In this document: positions 1 through 11,496 of the stretch, one piece after another
Layout: each line of letters starts with the position of its first letter
How positions within the stretch are numbered: position 1 is the stretch's first letter
Source of the DNA: Casuarius casuarius
Taxonomy: Eukaryota; Chordata; Aves; Casuariiformes; Casuariidae
Length of the DNA: 64,000 bases
NCBI GenBank assembly: GCA_003342895.1
Contig: PTFA01000005.1
Span: forward strand, 3,469,988-3,533,987
Direction: 5' to 3'
The notes under the pieces: model-generated
Told to the model about the DNA's origin: nothing
The model's input: the letters and a program-made list of their open reading frames with translations, nothing else
Databases searched by the model: none
Position numbers and translations under genes: made by a program

Positions 1-747
1 ATCTTCATACGCCCAAGTCAGCTCAGCTGACTGCAGTCAGGAAATAAATTTATGTCTTTTACCTCCAAGTCACAGCCTTTTTATTAGTTTGCAGAAGTAA
101 ATTCTACTGTTTGAATTCCACTCTTTGAAAGAACACAAATAAAATCCAGGCGGTGATCTGAATACTTCATTTTTAATGGGAAATGAAATGAAAGAGGGGT
201 CTATAAGACATCCTGAAAAAGAACAGTATCACAAAAAGACCGAAAGAATGAGAGCCTTGGCACATGGTGGTAGATGGCCTACCTGTAACCATGTTAGTTC
301 ACTGCCAGCTCCCACTCAGCTAGCTGCTGACCTCCTTAAAGCAGGAGATCCACTCAGTTACGTTCCACCTCATCTCATAATGCCTTGCTGCTGCATGTGT
401 GCTACATGCAGTAGCACCATGGCCTCTCTGCCTCCATGTCTCCCATGGGCCAGACCCCATGTGTGCCCCACACAGTCCCTTGGCATCAGGAGGAGGGGTG
501 TTACTCTGTGGGGTCCTGCACTCCAAGGAAGCCCACTTGAGATGACACAGCAGGAGCCTTATACCATAGCCAAATTACCACCTGATTTGACATTTGGGGG
601 GGAAGGTGATGCCCCATCACATGATTCAGTGTGCTGCTGTGGCCACATCCCGTGCAGGACTCCGTGCACGCTGATGAAAGTTGCAATGCAACAAGACAGT
701 TGCAAAGCCAGCAGCTTGCCTGAGCGGTCCATAAATTCATAGTACTG

Positions 748-915
748 AAGATGTAAGAACGTAAGAATGGCTTAGGTCAAACGGTACAGGTCACACCAAA
801 GGTCTCTGACAGTGGCCAAGAAAGATATGAGAGCAGTGCAAGTGCAGAGTAATACTTCCCCAGGACAATCTTGTTCCAGCAATTTCTATGCTTCACTAAG
901 GGTTGTTGCGCTGGA
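748..915 (+). repeat. Sauropsid retroposon relic (CR1-like 3' tail type)
   Basis: The text gatgtaagaacgtaagaatg, then a stretch containing cacaccaaaggtct, ctgacagtggccaag, agatatgagagcagtgcaag and agagtaatacttccccag, follows in order a dispersed sequence I know from bird, turtle and crocodile genomes (aagaacataagaatggcc ... gacagtggccaat ... gagaacaggacaa ... taatacttccccag). It is diverged and lacks clear target-site duplications. The assignment rests on memory of the family pattern, not on an alignment. The exact subfamily and the right edge are uncertain. Confidence 0.5.
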
Positions 916-1056
916 CCATCACCAAGAGGAGGACATCCCAGAGTGTACTCTGGCTGCACTCCCTCTCTTTTATCATCAAACAGTTCAAGCTTTGCTGGTG
1001 GCAAATGAGGCAGCATGGTACAGAGAAGGGAGTCATCTCTTAAAGAAACTCTAAAA

Positions 1057-1077
1057 CCTGGGTTTTCCAAACCCAGG
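1057..1077. repeat. Short perfect inverted repeat
   Basis: Nine-base arms CCTGGGTTT and AAACCCAGG flank a 3-base loop (TCC). The match is perfect, but the structure is small and has no terminator-like T run. No function is assigned. Confidence 0.5.
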
Positions 1078-1962
1078 GAAATCCCAGTAGTGTCAGAGCG
1101 CCACCTCACAAGTGGTTTACCACTGACTGTATCACATTAGGCTTCCTGATAAATTCACAAGCTCTCATCCTGCACATAGCAGACTGTGGTTTCCAGGTCT
1201 CATGGTGGCAAAGGTGCAGATGCAGAGGTGCCTCTAAATATCATATCTCAATTAAGCAGGTAAATAGATGCTTTCACAAGCTGTTGCTATGTAAGTCACC
1301 CTAATCCCAGGTCCCACAGCAGCATAGCCATCTGATTGCCTTCCTCAGTTAACATTAATTAAAATTTAGAGGGAGAAACAACAGCTCTGGTCTGAAAGAA
1401 TCATCTTAGCTTGGATTATTACTGATGCAAGTATTGCAGCTCCATCCCCGGCATGAGAACTCACTTTCAAGTGAGCACTTTCAAGTGCTAGGACTCAGAT
1501 GCCTTTGCGAATTTTCTTGTTGGAAGAGGAGTAGCAAGTTATGTTCAATTTCTTTTACATAGTCAGATAGATCCTAAAGGAATTGGGCCTCCTTCCAGGG
1601 AAGATGCTTCAAGAGGTGAATGATGACAGCAGCATATTCCAAGGAGAAACACACAGATTTAACGTGTGTGTGTGTGGGGGGAGCCCCTGTTACGGACGTG
1701 GGAAGGTGCAGGGGTGAGGCCCCGCGGCGCTCGCCCCTCGCCGGGCCGCTCTCTGCCCCTCTGTGAGCGCGGCGGGGCCGCGGCACCCCCGGGCTGCCGG
1801 CAGGGAGCGGGGCAGGTGCTGCGGCTGCAGCGCCGGCCTCTCCCTCCAGGCTGGGACCGGGACAGAGGCACGGCTTCCTCCCCACCCGGCCCCGGGCGGC
1901 GGGGAGGCGCCCGCGCCGCGAGGTGCCTGCAGGAGGAGGAAGGGGCGGGGACGGCCGGGCAG

Positions 1963-1968
1963 GTGAGG
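1963..1968 (+). promoter_or_regulatory. Possible donor of an upstream non-coding first exon
   Basis: GGGCAG|GTGAGG is a good match to the vertebrate 5' splice site and lies 168 bases before the ATG at 2131. If used, it would end an untranslated leader exon and skip the coding start at 2131, giving a transcript with a different N-terminus. It could equally be an unused site in the leader of the main exon. In a GC-rich island such matches arise by chance. Confidence 0.25.
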
Positions 1969-2130
1969 GGACGGCCGGGAGGCGGCCGGAGTCGCAGCGC
2001 GGGCCGGGGACAGAGGCGCCGCCGGGCCGCTGCCCTCGGGGCTACGCCAGCCCCAGGCGCGGGGGCGCTGACGGGCGGCGGGGCCCCAGCGGCTCGGCGC
2101 TGACCCCCGTCTCCCTCCGCCGCCCCGAGG

Positions 2131-2251
2131 ATGAGCGGAGCCGAGGGCATCCCGTTAAGGCGGGCGGCCATCCGCAGGAAGTCCAGCCCTAGCCTGCCCG
2201 CCGCCCTCGCCGCCCGTGGAGCAGCGGGCCCCCCGCCGCGGACCCCCTCAG
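2131..2251 (+). CDS. First coding exon of an unidentified protein (N-terminal 40 residues)
   Basis: The frame opens with ATG in an acceptable context (A at -3) inside the CpG island and reads MSGAEGIPLRR, then AAIRRKSSPSLPAAL, then an Ala/Gly/Pro-rich stretch ending PPPRTPS. It is left at CAG|GTAATG, giving 40 codons plus one base (phase 1). The peptide has no signal sequence or membrane segment. It is basic and low in complexity, with an RRKSS motif that resembles a basophilic-kinase site, typical of the disordered start of a cytosolic or nuclear protein. Unspliced, the frame would stop at 2508. The rest of the protein must lie downstream, probably beyond the window, across a very long intron. 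I do not recognise the gene. The ATG, the CpG island and the donor are direct observations; that they form a real exon is a good inference. Confidence 0.55.
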
Positions 2252-2357
2252 GTAATGGCCGCCCCCCTGCCCCGCGGGCCCCTGCAGGTAATGGCCGCCC
2301 CGCGGGCACGCGCAGGTTAAGGGCCGCCGCCCCACCCGGACGGCACGCGCACGTTAA
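2249..2357 (+). repeat. Array of repeated splice-donor-like units
   Basis: The 15-base string CAGGTAATGGCCGCC occurs identically at 2249-2263 and 2285-2299. Diverged copies follow at 2313 (CAGGTTAAGGGCCGCC) and 2350 (CACGTTAACGGCCGCC). Spacing is 36, 28 and 37 bases. The first two are good donors in the same reading phase, the third is a fair donor in another phase, and the fourth has lost the G at -1. The pattern looks like a short GC-rich tandem duplication that multiplied the donor of the first exon. Confidence 0.7.
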
Positions 2358-3473
2358 CGGCCGCCCCGGGGGCGCCGCTAAGAAGTTGCCCCCTCGTCCC
2401 TGCCCTTCCCTGGCGTGGGGGCGGCTGGTCCCCCCCCCCAGCGCCGGGGGCCCGCGGGAGCCGAGGCCGGAGCGGGCCCTTTTCCAGGGCTGTTTGTGTG
2501 AACTATAGGGGCGGGCGGTGGCGTTTTCTTCTCCCAGTCCGCCAGGGCAGTTACTTAGGAAGCTCTGGCCGGGCTCGCCCGTGCGGTGCAGCCGGGGGCT
2601 TGCCCAAACGCCCCCGCGTTGGCAGGTGGCGGCTGCTCCTCGGTGCGTGCGCCGACCCTCTGACTGGGTAGGAAATGCTGGCGTGATAAAGCTGGTTATC
2701 CGTGTTTATTACCTAATATTCCCAACAGCTCTTAGGCTCGTGGGAAAGCAGTCTCCCTGCTATGACAGGCGTAACAGTGCCCTATGCCTGTCCCTCCCCG
2801 CTGCCTCTTTCCTTGCCTCTTTCCGCAACCAACCTGTGCTAGACTTGTTTGACATGTCATGCTTCAGAAGGCAGCTGCCATAAAGTTGAAGCATTGCTAT
2901 TAAAAGGTGCAGTCAAGTTGGACTGGTTACGTGTGTTACCTTGGCCACCCTGAAAAATAAGCTGTCATAAATTCCAGGCTTACTGTGGTGCCCTGGAGTT
3001 TCAGAAAGTTGTTGCTTTGTGAACAAGTTAACCCCCCACCCTGTATATGTACATATATATATANAAAAATTAAAAATATGTATGTATATAAACCCCCATG
3101 ATTCTGTGGTATGACAGCAGTGAAAACTCCAGCAAGTATGACATGCTATGCTCATGCTTGTGCTATCACAGGAGCTTGGTTTAGTGGATAGGGAAGGAGA
3201 AAATGGTAATGATAAGGTCTGAAATGACTGAGGTGTTCTCATTATATTGTTGGGAATGAGTACATGCCAAATGAAGGAGAGGGGATGTTTTGCTCTGGGA
3301 TTGTCTTTTCATGAATTTCCAAGCAAGAGGCACACTTAATTTAAAGATGGGTATGCACAGATAAGAATATATCCTCATGATGCTGTCCATAGTGTGCTTT
3401 ATTTTAGTGTTAATGTGTAGTGACTTTGGTTCTGTGCATGAATCCACAATTTTTTATTAATGTGTGTTCCACA

Positions 3474-3486
3474 CCCCCCCCCCCCC
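3474..3486. repeat. Poly-C tract
   Basis: A run of 13 C bases, a simple low-complexity tract in the intron. Confidence 0.9.
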
Positions 3487-6400
3487 AGGCTTCACTTGCA
3501 TATATACATCTGGAAAGAGGAATGTTCAGCTGTTTTTGTAGTATGTAGGCTTAACAGATGTCATCCTTCCTTACCAGAGAAGCAGTTAGAACAGAGAGCC
3601 TGTGTTCGCTGGTACTACTTTTCTCTCGTTAGACTTCTGCAGTCGCTCTCCCTTACTCCATACTCCTGGGTAACAGTTTCATGCTCATCCACTGTTCTCT
3701 GTTGTAGCCTCCTGTTCTTTGTGCAGAATACACACACCAAACCCGCAAGGTGATTAGTATTTACTGAATGTATATGCAATGCATAGCTTTTCTGTGTGAG
3801 CATTCGTTCAGTGTTCTGGCGGCTTTTCGTAGTAGGAAGATGATGATGGCCATGACGAGAGCAACGTGCTGCTTATCAAATGGCTCTGCCCTGCAGTAGC
3901 CGACTTCATAGTACTTTCTTGCACTGTGATTGCTAAATATGATTGTAATATGAGAAACGCATACTGAAGATGAAGAAGTCAAGAGATTTGGGAAATAAAA
4001 GGGAGACTCAGAGATTACTTTTTGGCTTTTCTCTTGTAGGTACGTAAATTCTTCCCTTTTTTCATTCATAATCCTTTTCTCATAGAAAATGACGTGGAGA
4101 AACCTTGTGTGTAGAGACTTAATTTTCTCAGAGTAGGGCTCTAGCTCCCTATCTGCTCCTCCCGTTGGCAGTGGCTGCTGTGATATGTGCTTCTGTATCC
4201 CGTAACATGAAGATAGCTTCATAGCCTTGCTCTCTCTCCTCTGTAGTCAGCACTTCCTTCTGTTGCTGATAAGTGATTTATGATTCAGACTGATTCGATT
4301 CTGCAAGCATAAACTTAATCCCCAGGTGCAAACTTGGGTGTGCTATTTCTCCTATCATGCAAAAAAAAAACAACAAAAAAAGAAACCTGTTTTTCCAGGT
4401 GGTTTATGTTTCTGTTTCCNGCTCATGAAATGCTAACTCGGTCTTCTAATGATGGGGTATGCCTTTGACCTGTTTGAGTTTACTTCTGGGCGAAGGGAGA
4501 GAGCATTAACATAGCTCATGCATCTACAATACTTGTCTCTGACAAGTTTTATGAAATATGCTAGTTATTTACATTACTGTTTGGGGACAGAACAACTCTT
4601 ATGATTGTCTCAGATCTGTATCTGGCAGCCCTGACAGTGCTGTGATTCTGCACCAGGTTAATCTATCCTAGAAGGCTGTATCCTCCAACTAGTTGACTTG
4701 GTTTAGCTGTGTAGTGAAGGCATCATTCAGGACATGCAGGCACAGTAACTTGCTTTCATAGCAATCAATAAATAGCTTCCTTAACATATTATTATGTTCA
4801 ACTCTCTCCTTCCTACATGTAGACTGGGTTAACCTTTTGTGAAAAATTCAAACCTTGCAGAGGTTCCTTGGCTTTGTTCCTTTAAAGGCAAGTTACACCC
4901 TTTCCAAACTGTTCTCCCCTGCTCCCTTTTTCCCAAATATATGTCTTCTGCCCTTGTACTGTATGTTGGCAGTCTCAGACATTGCAGTGTGGCTTGTAGA
5001 GAGTTGAGGTAATTTGCATTCAAGACAGCATTCACTGCAGCAAGGTATCTGCAAACACTAACAGGAAAATAAAATCCCCTCTGCTGCTGCTGCATCTCTG
5101 CCTGTTAAATGGATATGATTTTATGGGTTTATGCAAACAGTAGTTTTTTTGGATTTGCTTCTTGTAGTGGGAGATAAATTAGATTAGACTCTAATACCAT
5201 GCCTCTGTGGTCTTTGAAAAATGTCTTTATTGTCCAGGATTCTTCTTATTTTTTTTGAAACCTTCAACAAGAACTATGCCCTGCCTGTTTTTCTTTTTTG
5301 GTGGTGATTTTTTTTTGGTTTGGTTTACTTTTGGAAATCAGTAAAGTAATTCACTTCAGGGTGTAGCTGTCCTTGTTCCTGGCTTTGCATCACCAGCTGC
5401 ATTTTGCTGACTGGACCATAGTGATTGAATATCTGATTGCTATATAGTGTATTAGGGGAAAACCTATATGACCATTAGGGCTAATCTAGGCAGCAGTGGG
5501 AACCTTGAGATGCAATAGAGACCACTGTGAAAGAAAACTGGTTGCCTTGCTGATTTTCCTAGTGAAGGCAATGTTTTTGAAATTTTTCTAAAGTTGCAAT
5601 TTCTTTAAGAGAGCTGATACTTGAAAATATTGAGGAAGGAGGGTGAGCATATAGGAAATTACTTCTAAATATTCCTCTCACTTCACAAATGAGGGAATGT
5701 AAGGTATAAACAGCTCTTTTATGAGGATCTTGCATGGAAATATATTAGCTGTTAAATTTCTCTGTCTGTTATTATTAGATGATTTACTGTTTCTGTGGGC
5801 CAAATTAATCCCATGTGCCTTCTATTGAAACGAATGTGTTGTTGGAAAAATGCCAGGAAATGAAACTTAGCTTTCTGAATATAATTTTACTATTTCTTTA
5901 TTCCTTTTTCTCCCTCTTCCAAATATTTAGGATCAAAACAATATCCTTGAAGCCAGTAAGAAGGTACTATTTGGTTCATCGATTATCTAGGAAAGCCCCT
6001 TGTGTGTGTATATCTTGGGTTGGCTTGGCTATTTAGCCCTTGTCACACAACATCTGCTTTACCCAATAATTTTCATTGGTCTTGGAACATTGACTCCATG
6101 GAGATCAGGATGGTAATTTCCTTAAAGAAATTAGAATTTGTATTCATAACTGCTTGTCTTGCTAATGATAATACACAAAGGGTTACAAAGAAAGGTTACG
6201 ATTGGACACAGATGTGCCAAAATAGTATAAATATGCTCTTTGCTGAAGAGGCTTCTTTAGAATACCCCACAAGAAAGCAAAAATGCTTTCTGGTGCTGGT
6301 NACTGTCATTTCTGAGGTGCTTTAGGCGTAGCTGAAATTGGACTGTGTGTGCAAGCTGTTACTTTTTCTAATTAGTTTTTATGCAAAATTATAGGAGTAG

Positions 6401-6975
6401 GTTGCTTTTGCAGATAAATAGGCTTGAGAGATTTTTGGATTGGAGAGAAAGAACATGCTCAGGGAATGTGTCACTTCTGGCAACTAATAAAACAAATATT
6501 GAAAAAGAAAGCCATTCATGCAAAAAAGTAATGATTTTTCACTTGGGCTCTTATTTGTTCTTTGTCATATGTCCGTCAATATCTATGTTTCTTAAAATTG
6601 CAGTTGTCAGACTTTACCTACTTCTTAAGTCATGGTGATGGACTACTTCATGTCACACCATTTCAGTCAAAATCCTGTTTATAAATGGGCAGTGTTTTTA
6701 TCTGATGCTCTTTGTCAGTATGTCTTGAGTACAGTGTGATCTGTGATAAAATATTTTAACTGCTGTATTTTGCACTGTTATGTCTTTAAGTAGTGGTATG
6801 TTTCTGGTGTATAAGGCAAATTATCTTCCCAAGATGAAAGATCTGTCAGAGGGAAAGCAAAAATATGAAGCAAATTTTAAAATGAGATGTTTGGGTTTTG
6901 TTCTCTATTAACTCTGGGTAGATTTTCTTCTAGTCTTTGATGTGAGAGAAAAACAGTATTGTCACAGTATTGTCA

Positions 6976-7004
6976 AATAATTTGATTTGATTAATCAAAT
7001 TATT
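6976..7004. repeat. 29-base AT-rich palindrome
   Basis: Perfect 12-base arms AATAATTTGATT and AATCAAATTATT surround a 5-base spacer (TGATT), so the strand can fold into a 12-bp hairpin or cruciform. The arms contain homeodomain-like TAAT and ATTA cores in mirrored order. It could be the tip of a decayed DNA transposon, but I see no flanking element ends. Confidence 0.7.
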
Positions 7005-10000
7005 GACTGCAAATCTTGTACGTGGCACTCCTTTTCTATGAGGAAAAAACAGGCATCCTATTCCATTATTAGATACTGTATGTAATGTCTCTCCTGACTA
7101 TAAGTCGATACAGGGCGTATAGTTACACTTAGATGATCATAGTGATCCCTTCTATCATGTAAAATCTATGAATGAACTTTTGCCTCTGGCTCTTGATGAT
7201 AGAAACCTTTTAATCACCTGTGTGGCTGTGGACATCTCTATATATTCAACAAACTTATCAACAAACTTAGGTACTTCAGGCAACTAGAGGCGGAATTCTG
7301 CTTTGAGAGGGCATCCCCAGAGCTGTAGTTTTGTCAATAACCCAAGTGAGTGGAGGAAATTGAAAGAGGAAATTCTAATGGTTTCTTGAACTAGCTGCCT
7401 TGCAAGTGGTATTTTTACGGAAATGGCTTTAGCAGAAGAAACTGCTTCTAAAATTAATGTGGAGAGGGAGGATGGGGCTGTGCTGAGATGTTAATGAATG
7501 AAATAAGTAAACCTTAAAATCAGAGATGTCTTCTCTGACACAAATATACAACAGTTAAGGCAATATCAGAAGATGTGGAAAAATCTGTAAAAGCAGAAAA
7601 GGGAAAAAAAACCAAAAGTATACAGTAGTTTGCAAAGTGAGACCTCTAAAGAAAAAAAAGATTTAATGCACTTCAAAGCAATTTGGCTGATGCCTTTGAT
7701 TGCACTGAATGCAATAACATGGAGCATAAAATGGATTACAATTGGAGGCAAGAGTAGAGCTATGAAATGGTGTTAGTTACTAAGTATTAATGCTAAGTGT
7801 GTCACAGATGTTAATGTAAAATATGTTAAATAGCCTGGAAAGGAGGAAAAATGGGGCAGAACTCAAAATTTCATCTGAGACATGAAATCCTGGAATTTAT
7901 TCTTGACTTCTGAACAGAATAGACATTAATGCGTCAGACTTACGGGTCTAGCCTTCCCCTCATGAATAATTGCAGGCGCATACCTCCCTTTCAGATTGAT
8001 GCCAGCATGCCCAGATGTAGATGAATACTGGGGAGAGAAAATGTTGGCTGTTGCTAAAGTAATTCTGACTGAATTAGATGCTGGATTTCCTCTGTCCTTT
8101 GTGAAGATTCGGCTTTTTGTTAGTTGGACACATGATGTTTTGATGCTAGGCTATTTGATTCTGTTAGTTACAGTTGTGACCAAGTCCTCAGATTTTGACT
8201 TTCAGCTGTTGTAAATAATACCCAGCTTTATAACTGTAATTATGTTGTGACTATATTCCTGCATGCTTCAAACCAGCTGGGTTTGAACTGTCTCTGAGGG
8301 CTACCCCTAGTGCTGCAATACTAGGCCTCTCTTGGGGTTGCTGGTGGCCTAGTTGTGGGCAGTTGTCCTAGGCCCGATATTAACAGTGCAACCTCTCCCT
8401 TTTAATCTATACATTAACTTTGTTTGCTTTCTCTGGACCAACTGGATTTTTGTTTGAGCTTCTGTGTGATCTCTTTGAGGACCTTGCAGCAATTTGAAGC
8501 AAGAGTTGTCTAAACTAATTTTTGGTGCACGTATCCTCTGCCTCTATGAATCAGGAGAGGTATAGATTTAGACAAATCTGCAAACCTGGGAGCAGTTTTG
8601 CACTCCTGACAGCACTCAGTGACTTCTGGAGGTAAAGAGGGAGGCAGAAGGTACAGCGCTCTGCCACTCCTGGTCCTGGCTGCAGGGCCTGGCTGACTAC
8701 TCTTTAAGCCCCAGCTAGTATGGCGGAGGAAGGGTGACTTTTTACTCATTTACTTAAGTTAATGGTTACACAGGTAGCCTTTATTTGTCCGCTAGGCTGA
8801 GGCAGTAGTTAACACTGTTTCAGATTCCTAGGCTCACTTCCACTGTAAAACAGGTATTTTAAATCCAAAACCAAAGTTTGAGTCTAAAATAGACTTTAAA
8901 AAAATGCCTATAAATGACCTGAATTGTCACATTGTTAAAGCAGATAATATTACTGTAAGAAAATTTTCCATTTAAATGCTTTCTCTTGTATCAGAAGGGC
9001 TTGATGGTATCTTCTCGAAGTGAGTAATCAGAATATTCTTCCTCTGTGCCCTAACGTACTGCAGTTCACTGTCTTGTTGGTGATGCTTCAGTTTATTAAT
9101 TGAATATTAAGATAGTCATTATTTGTATTAATATTTGTAAATGATTAGGAAATAAAACTATTTGGCTAATTACATTTATCTTCAGAACTGGGGAGAATCA
9201 TCTTCAGAATCTGAGAATCACAACAGAGCCACTGATATAGAAAAGTAAATTGTTTTGGATTGAATTGAAACCTTTTTGTAATTTTATGGAGTTACACTTC
9301 TAGACTTTCTTCAGCTGAGTCTTGCCAAAACACCCCTATCTTCATATAGACATACTTTACATTCCCCTTTTTCAGTCTGACATCCCATCACTAAGAAATT
9401 ACATTTCTGACTGTAAAGGCAGAACCCTTCCTACTTCAGCCATTCTCCTGTGGACTAGCTGCACTATGGCATTCCAGAAGGCTATGTAGGATGACTGCTA
9501 CTTGAGGATGGTTTTCAAGGTTTGTTGGGGATCCTTTTTATTTGCCCTTTGAATATCTGTAACTTTTTAATTCTAAAAAAGGCTCTTTCTCTGTTTAAAA
9601 CAAAAGCTCAGAAATTCTCAGGTAAAGACATGTTTGTAGGCGAGGCATTGTGAAACACCACATTTTGTGGTATATACAATAAAAGGAGAGTTGTTATTGG
9701 TGTGTGAGGTCATTCAATGTTTGTGTTTCAGTTTAAACTTTTAAATACAGAATTGTATAAATTTTATTAAAATGCAGATAACTTGCATCTATTTAGCAAT
9801 GAAAATAATTATCCCTACTAGAGAATAAAGTGGTCGTTAATACATAAGGTTTTAAGTTGACTTTCATAAGGTTCTCCTGGTAATCTGAGTCAACTNTTGC
9901 TCTATAATTACCTTTGCACTCTCTTGAGTAATAAATGATAATGCAGTAAACAGTGTTCCTTATAATTTATTAATCTATATCTGATCCAGTGAACAAATAT

Positions 10001-11444
10001 GCTCACCAAGCTTACAAATGAAGGACATGCTAACAACTGAGCTCATTGTTAACATGCCGTTTAGAGCTAGGTCAGGTAGCAGAAGCTAGTTACAGTAGGA
10101 CTACGTGGTGGTTTTGTGGTCAGGTTGTATGAAAGTCATGTAGGCAAGTCGAAACACAACAGTCTGAGTTTAGTGGTTGGCTGTGCAGGTAGTCGGTTTC
10201 TGAAACTTCCTTAAATCTTGTTCTGTATAAAGTGTAGAAGATACCTTCAGAATAACATTGCTAACGTGCAATCAAATAGAAGGAGGGGAAGAAAAAAAGA
10301 AAAAGAAAAAGTCATCGCATCTGCTGTTAATAGCTAGCAAGAGATCTAGCCGTTATGNGCATGAGCTGCTCTCGGTATTTAACTTCAGTGCTGAGAATGC
10401 CACTTTAAGTGCTTGTCTAATGTTAGTTTCTGTATAAGGATGTTACTGCTGGTGTGTGGGAGATATTAAAAGCCTTTTTTCCGTGGAAGTGAGAACAATA
10501 CTCACATTGTGTATATTAATAAGAAATTTAAAGGAACTTCAGAATCCAAATGAACCAGTTACCTTTTCCAAGGACTTTTATATAGCTTAAAGACTTTATC
10601 TTGTTCAGGTGCCTGTTTGTCTTAATTGTGGAGAATTATAACTTCCTGATTTTAACAACTGGTAACTTTTAATAGTAACTGTATAATCTCTGCTTTTCTT
10701 ACGTGGCTAATGCCAACTGTGTAGTTAGCTGGTATTATATGCTTTTCTGTTTTCTGCAAATGTAGTTGAGTTGCAACAGAAAAGTAGGCTTACCTTTTGA
10801 CACTGATTCTCAGCTATATGCTGAAATGTGATACATAAAATGTGTATCTTACCATCATTAATATTTCATCCTCTTCATTATTTCCTAAATACCATTCAGC
10901 AGTTGTGTTGGACTGAATCCTGATGGAAACTATTTTTTTTTTTTAAATGTCTGACATAACTTACAGAAATGTTGAGGTAGGAAGGTTTTTAGGTACTAAA
11001 TATGAAAAAGAGAAAAACTTCAGTTTTCTAAATGAGGTAAATATTTAAATCAGCAAGTCATTAAAACCTGTGCAATGACATCACTTAAGCCCTTTTCCTG
11101 AATTTGTTTCCTGCGTCTCAAATTGTCAGATTATTTTTTTGTTCCCATGCAGTTAAACAGTGATGTAAAAGGGCATTTGCCAAGCTCTTATTCATTGCTT
11201 CTGTTCTGTTGGTTTGGTTAAAGGTGTATGTGTTCAGCATTCATGTGGAATAATATGCGGTTTTTGCTGACTGAGAGCAGGACCATGATCCTCTTTAGAT
11301 GAGACATCAGAAAGCCATCTTAGTCTTCTAGAATTTCTTTGATACAACTAGTTCAGACTCTTATTCTGTAAAACTCACGACTTTCACTGTTGCTTTGTGG
11401 AAGAATATTGAAGTGCTCCTTTCAAAAAGGCAAATGGCTTTAAA

Positions 11445-11496
11445 GCTGACACTGAGAAAAATCGCCAGTGTCAGCATGACTGGTCTGGTCATGCTG
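11445..11496. repeat. Two adjoining hairpins
   Basis: The first hairpin has perfect 10-base arms GCTGACACTG (11445-11454) and CAGTGTCAGC (11466-11475) around an 11-base loop. The second has perfect 9-base arms CAGCATGAC (11472-11480) and GTCATGCTG (11488-11496) around a 7-base loop. They share bases 11472-11475, so only one can form fully at a time, as in a switch-like pair. There is no evidence of transcription as a small RNA, and the stems are shorter than a typical microRNA precursor. Confidence 0.6.

Larger units (their letters stand above)
1..1655. other. Upstream flank of the CpG island, no supported gene
   Basis: This stretch precedes the CpG island. It holds the retroposon relic at 748-915, a short hairpin at 1057-1077 and a 188-codon open frame at 176-742 on +, each described separately. 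The base composition is more even than in the intron to the right, but I see no exon with both splice sites, no poly(A)-signal context and no RNA gene. It may be intergenic, or the last part of a neighbouring gene whose exons lie outside the window. Confidence 0.5.
1680..2520 (+). promoter_or_regulatory. CpG island promoter and 5' untranslated region
   Basis: GC content and CpG density jump sharply here against an AT-rich surround, with dozens of CpG dinucleotides and no depletion. A GC box (ggggcgggg) lies at 1942-1950. There is no TATA box, which is usual for broad CpG-island promoters. The island contains the start codon at 2131 and strong donors to its right, so it most likely drives a + strand gene; the transcription start site cannot be placed from sequence. 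I looked for a divergent gene on the - strand and found no good first-exon donor reading leftwards. Open frames on either strand inside the island reflect the lack of AT-rich stop codons. Confidence 0.8.

Noticed and set aside
1574..2309. Long Pro/Arg/Ala-rich open frames on both strands across the CpG island
   Set aside because: GC-rich DNA has few stop codons, so all frames stay open. Most lack an ATG start or a donor in register; only the ATG at 2131 has a suitable donor.
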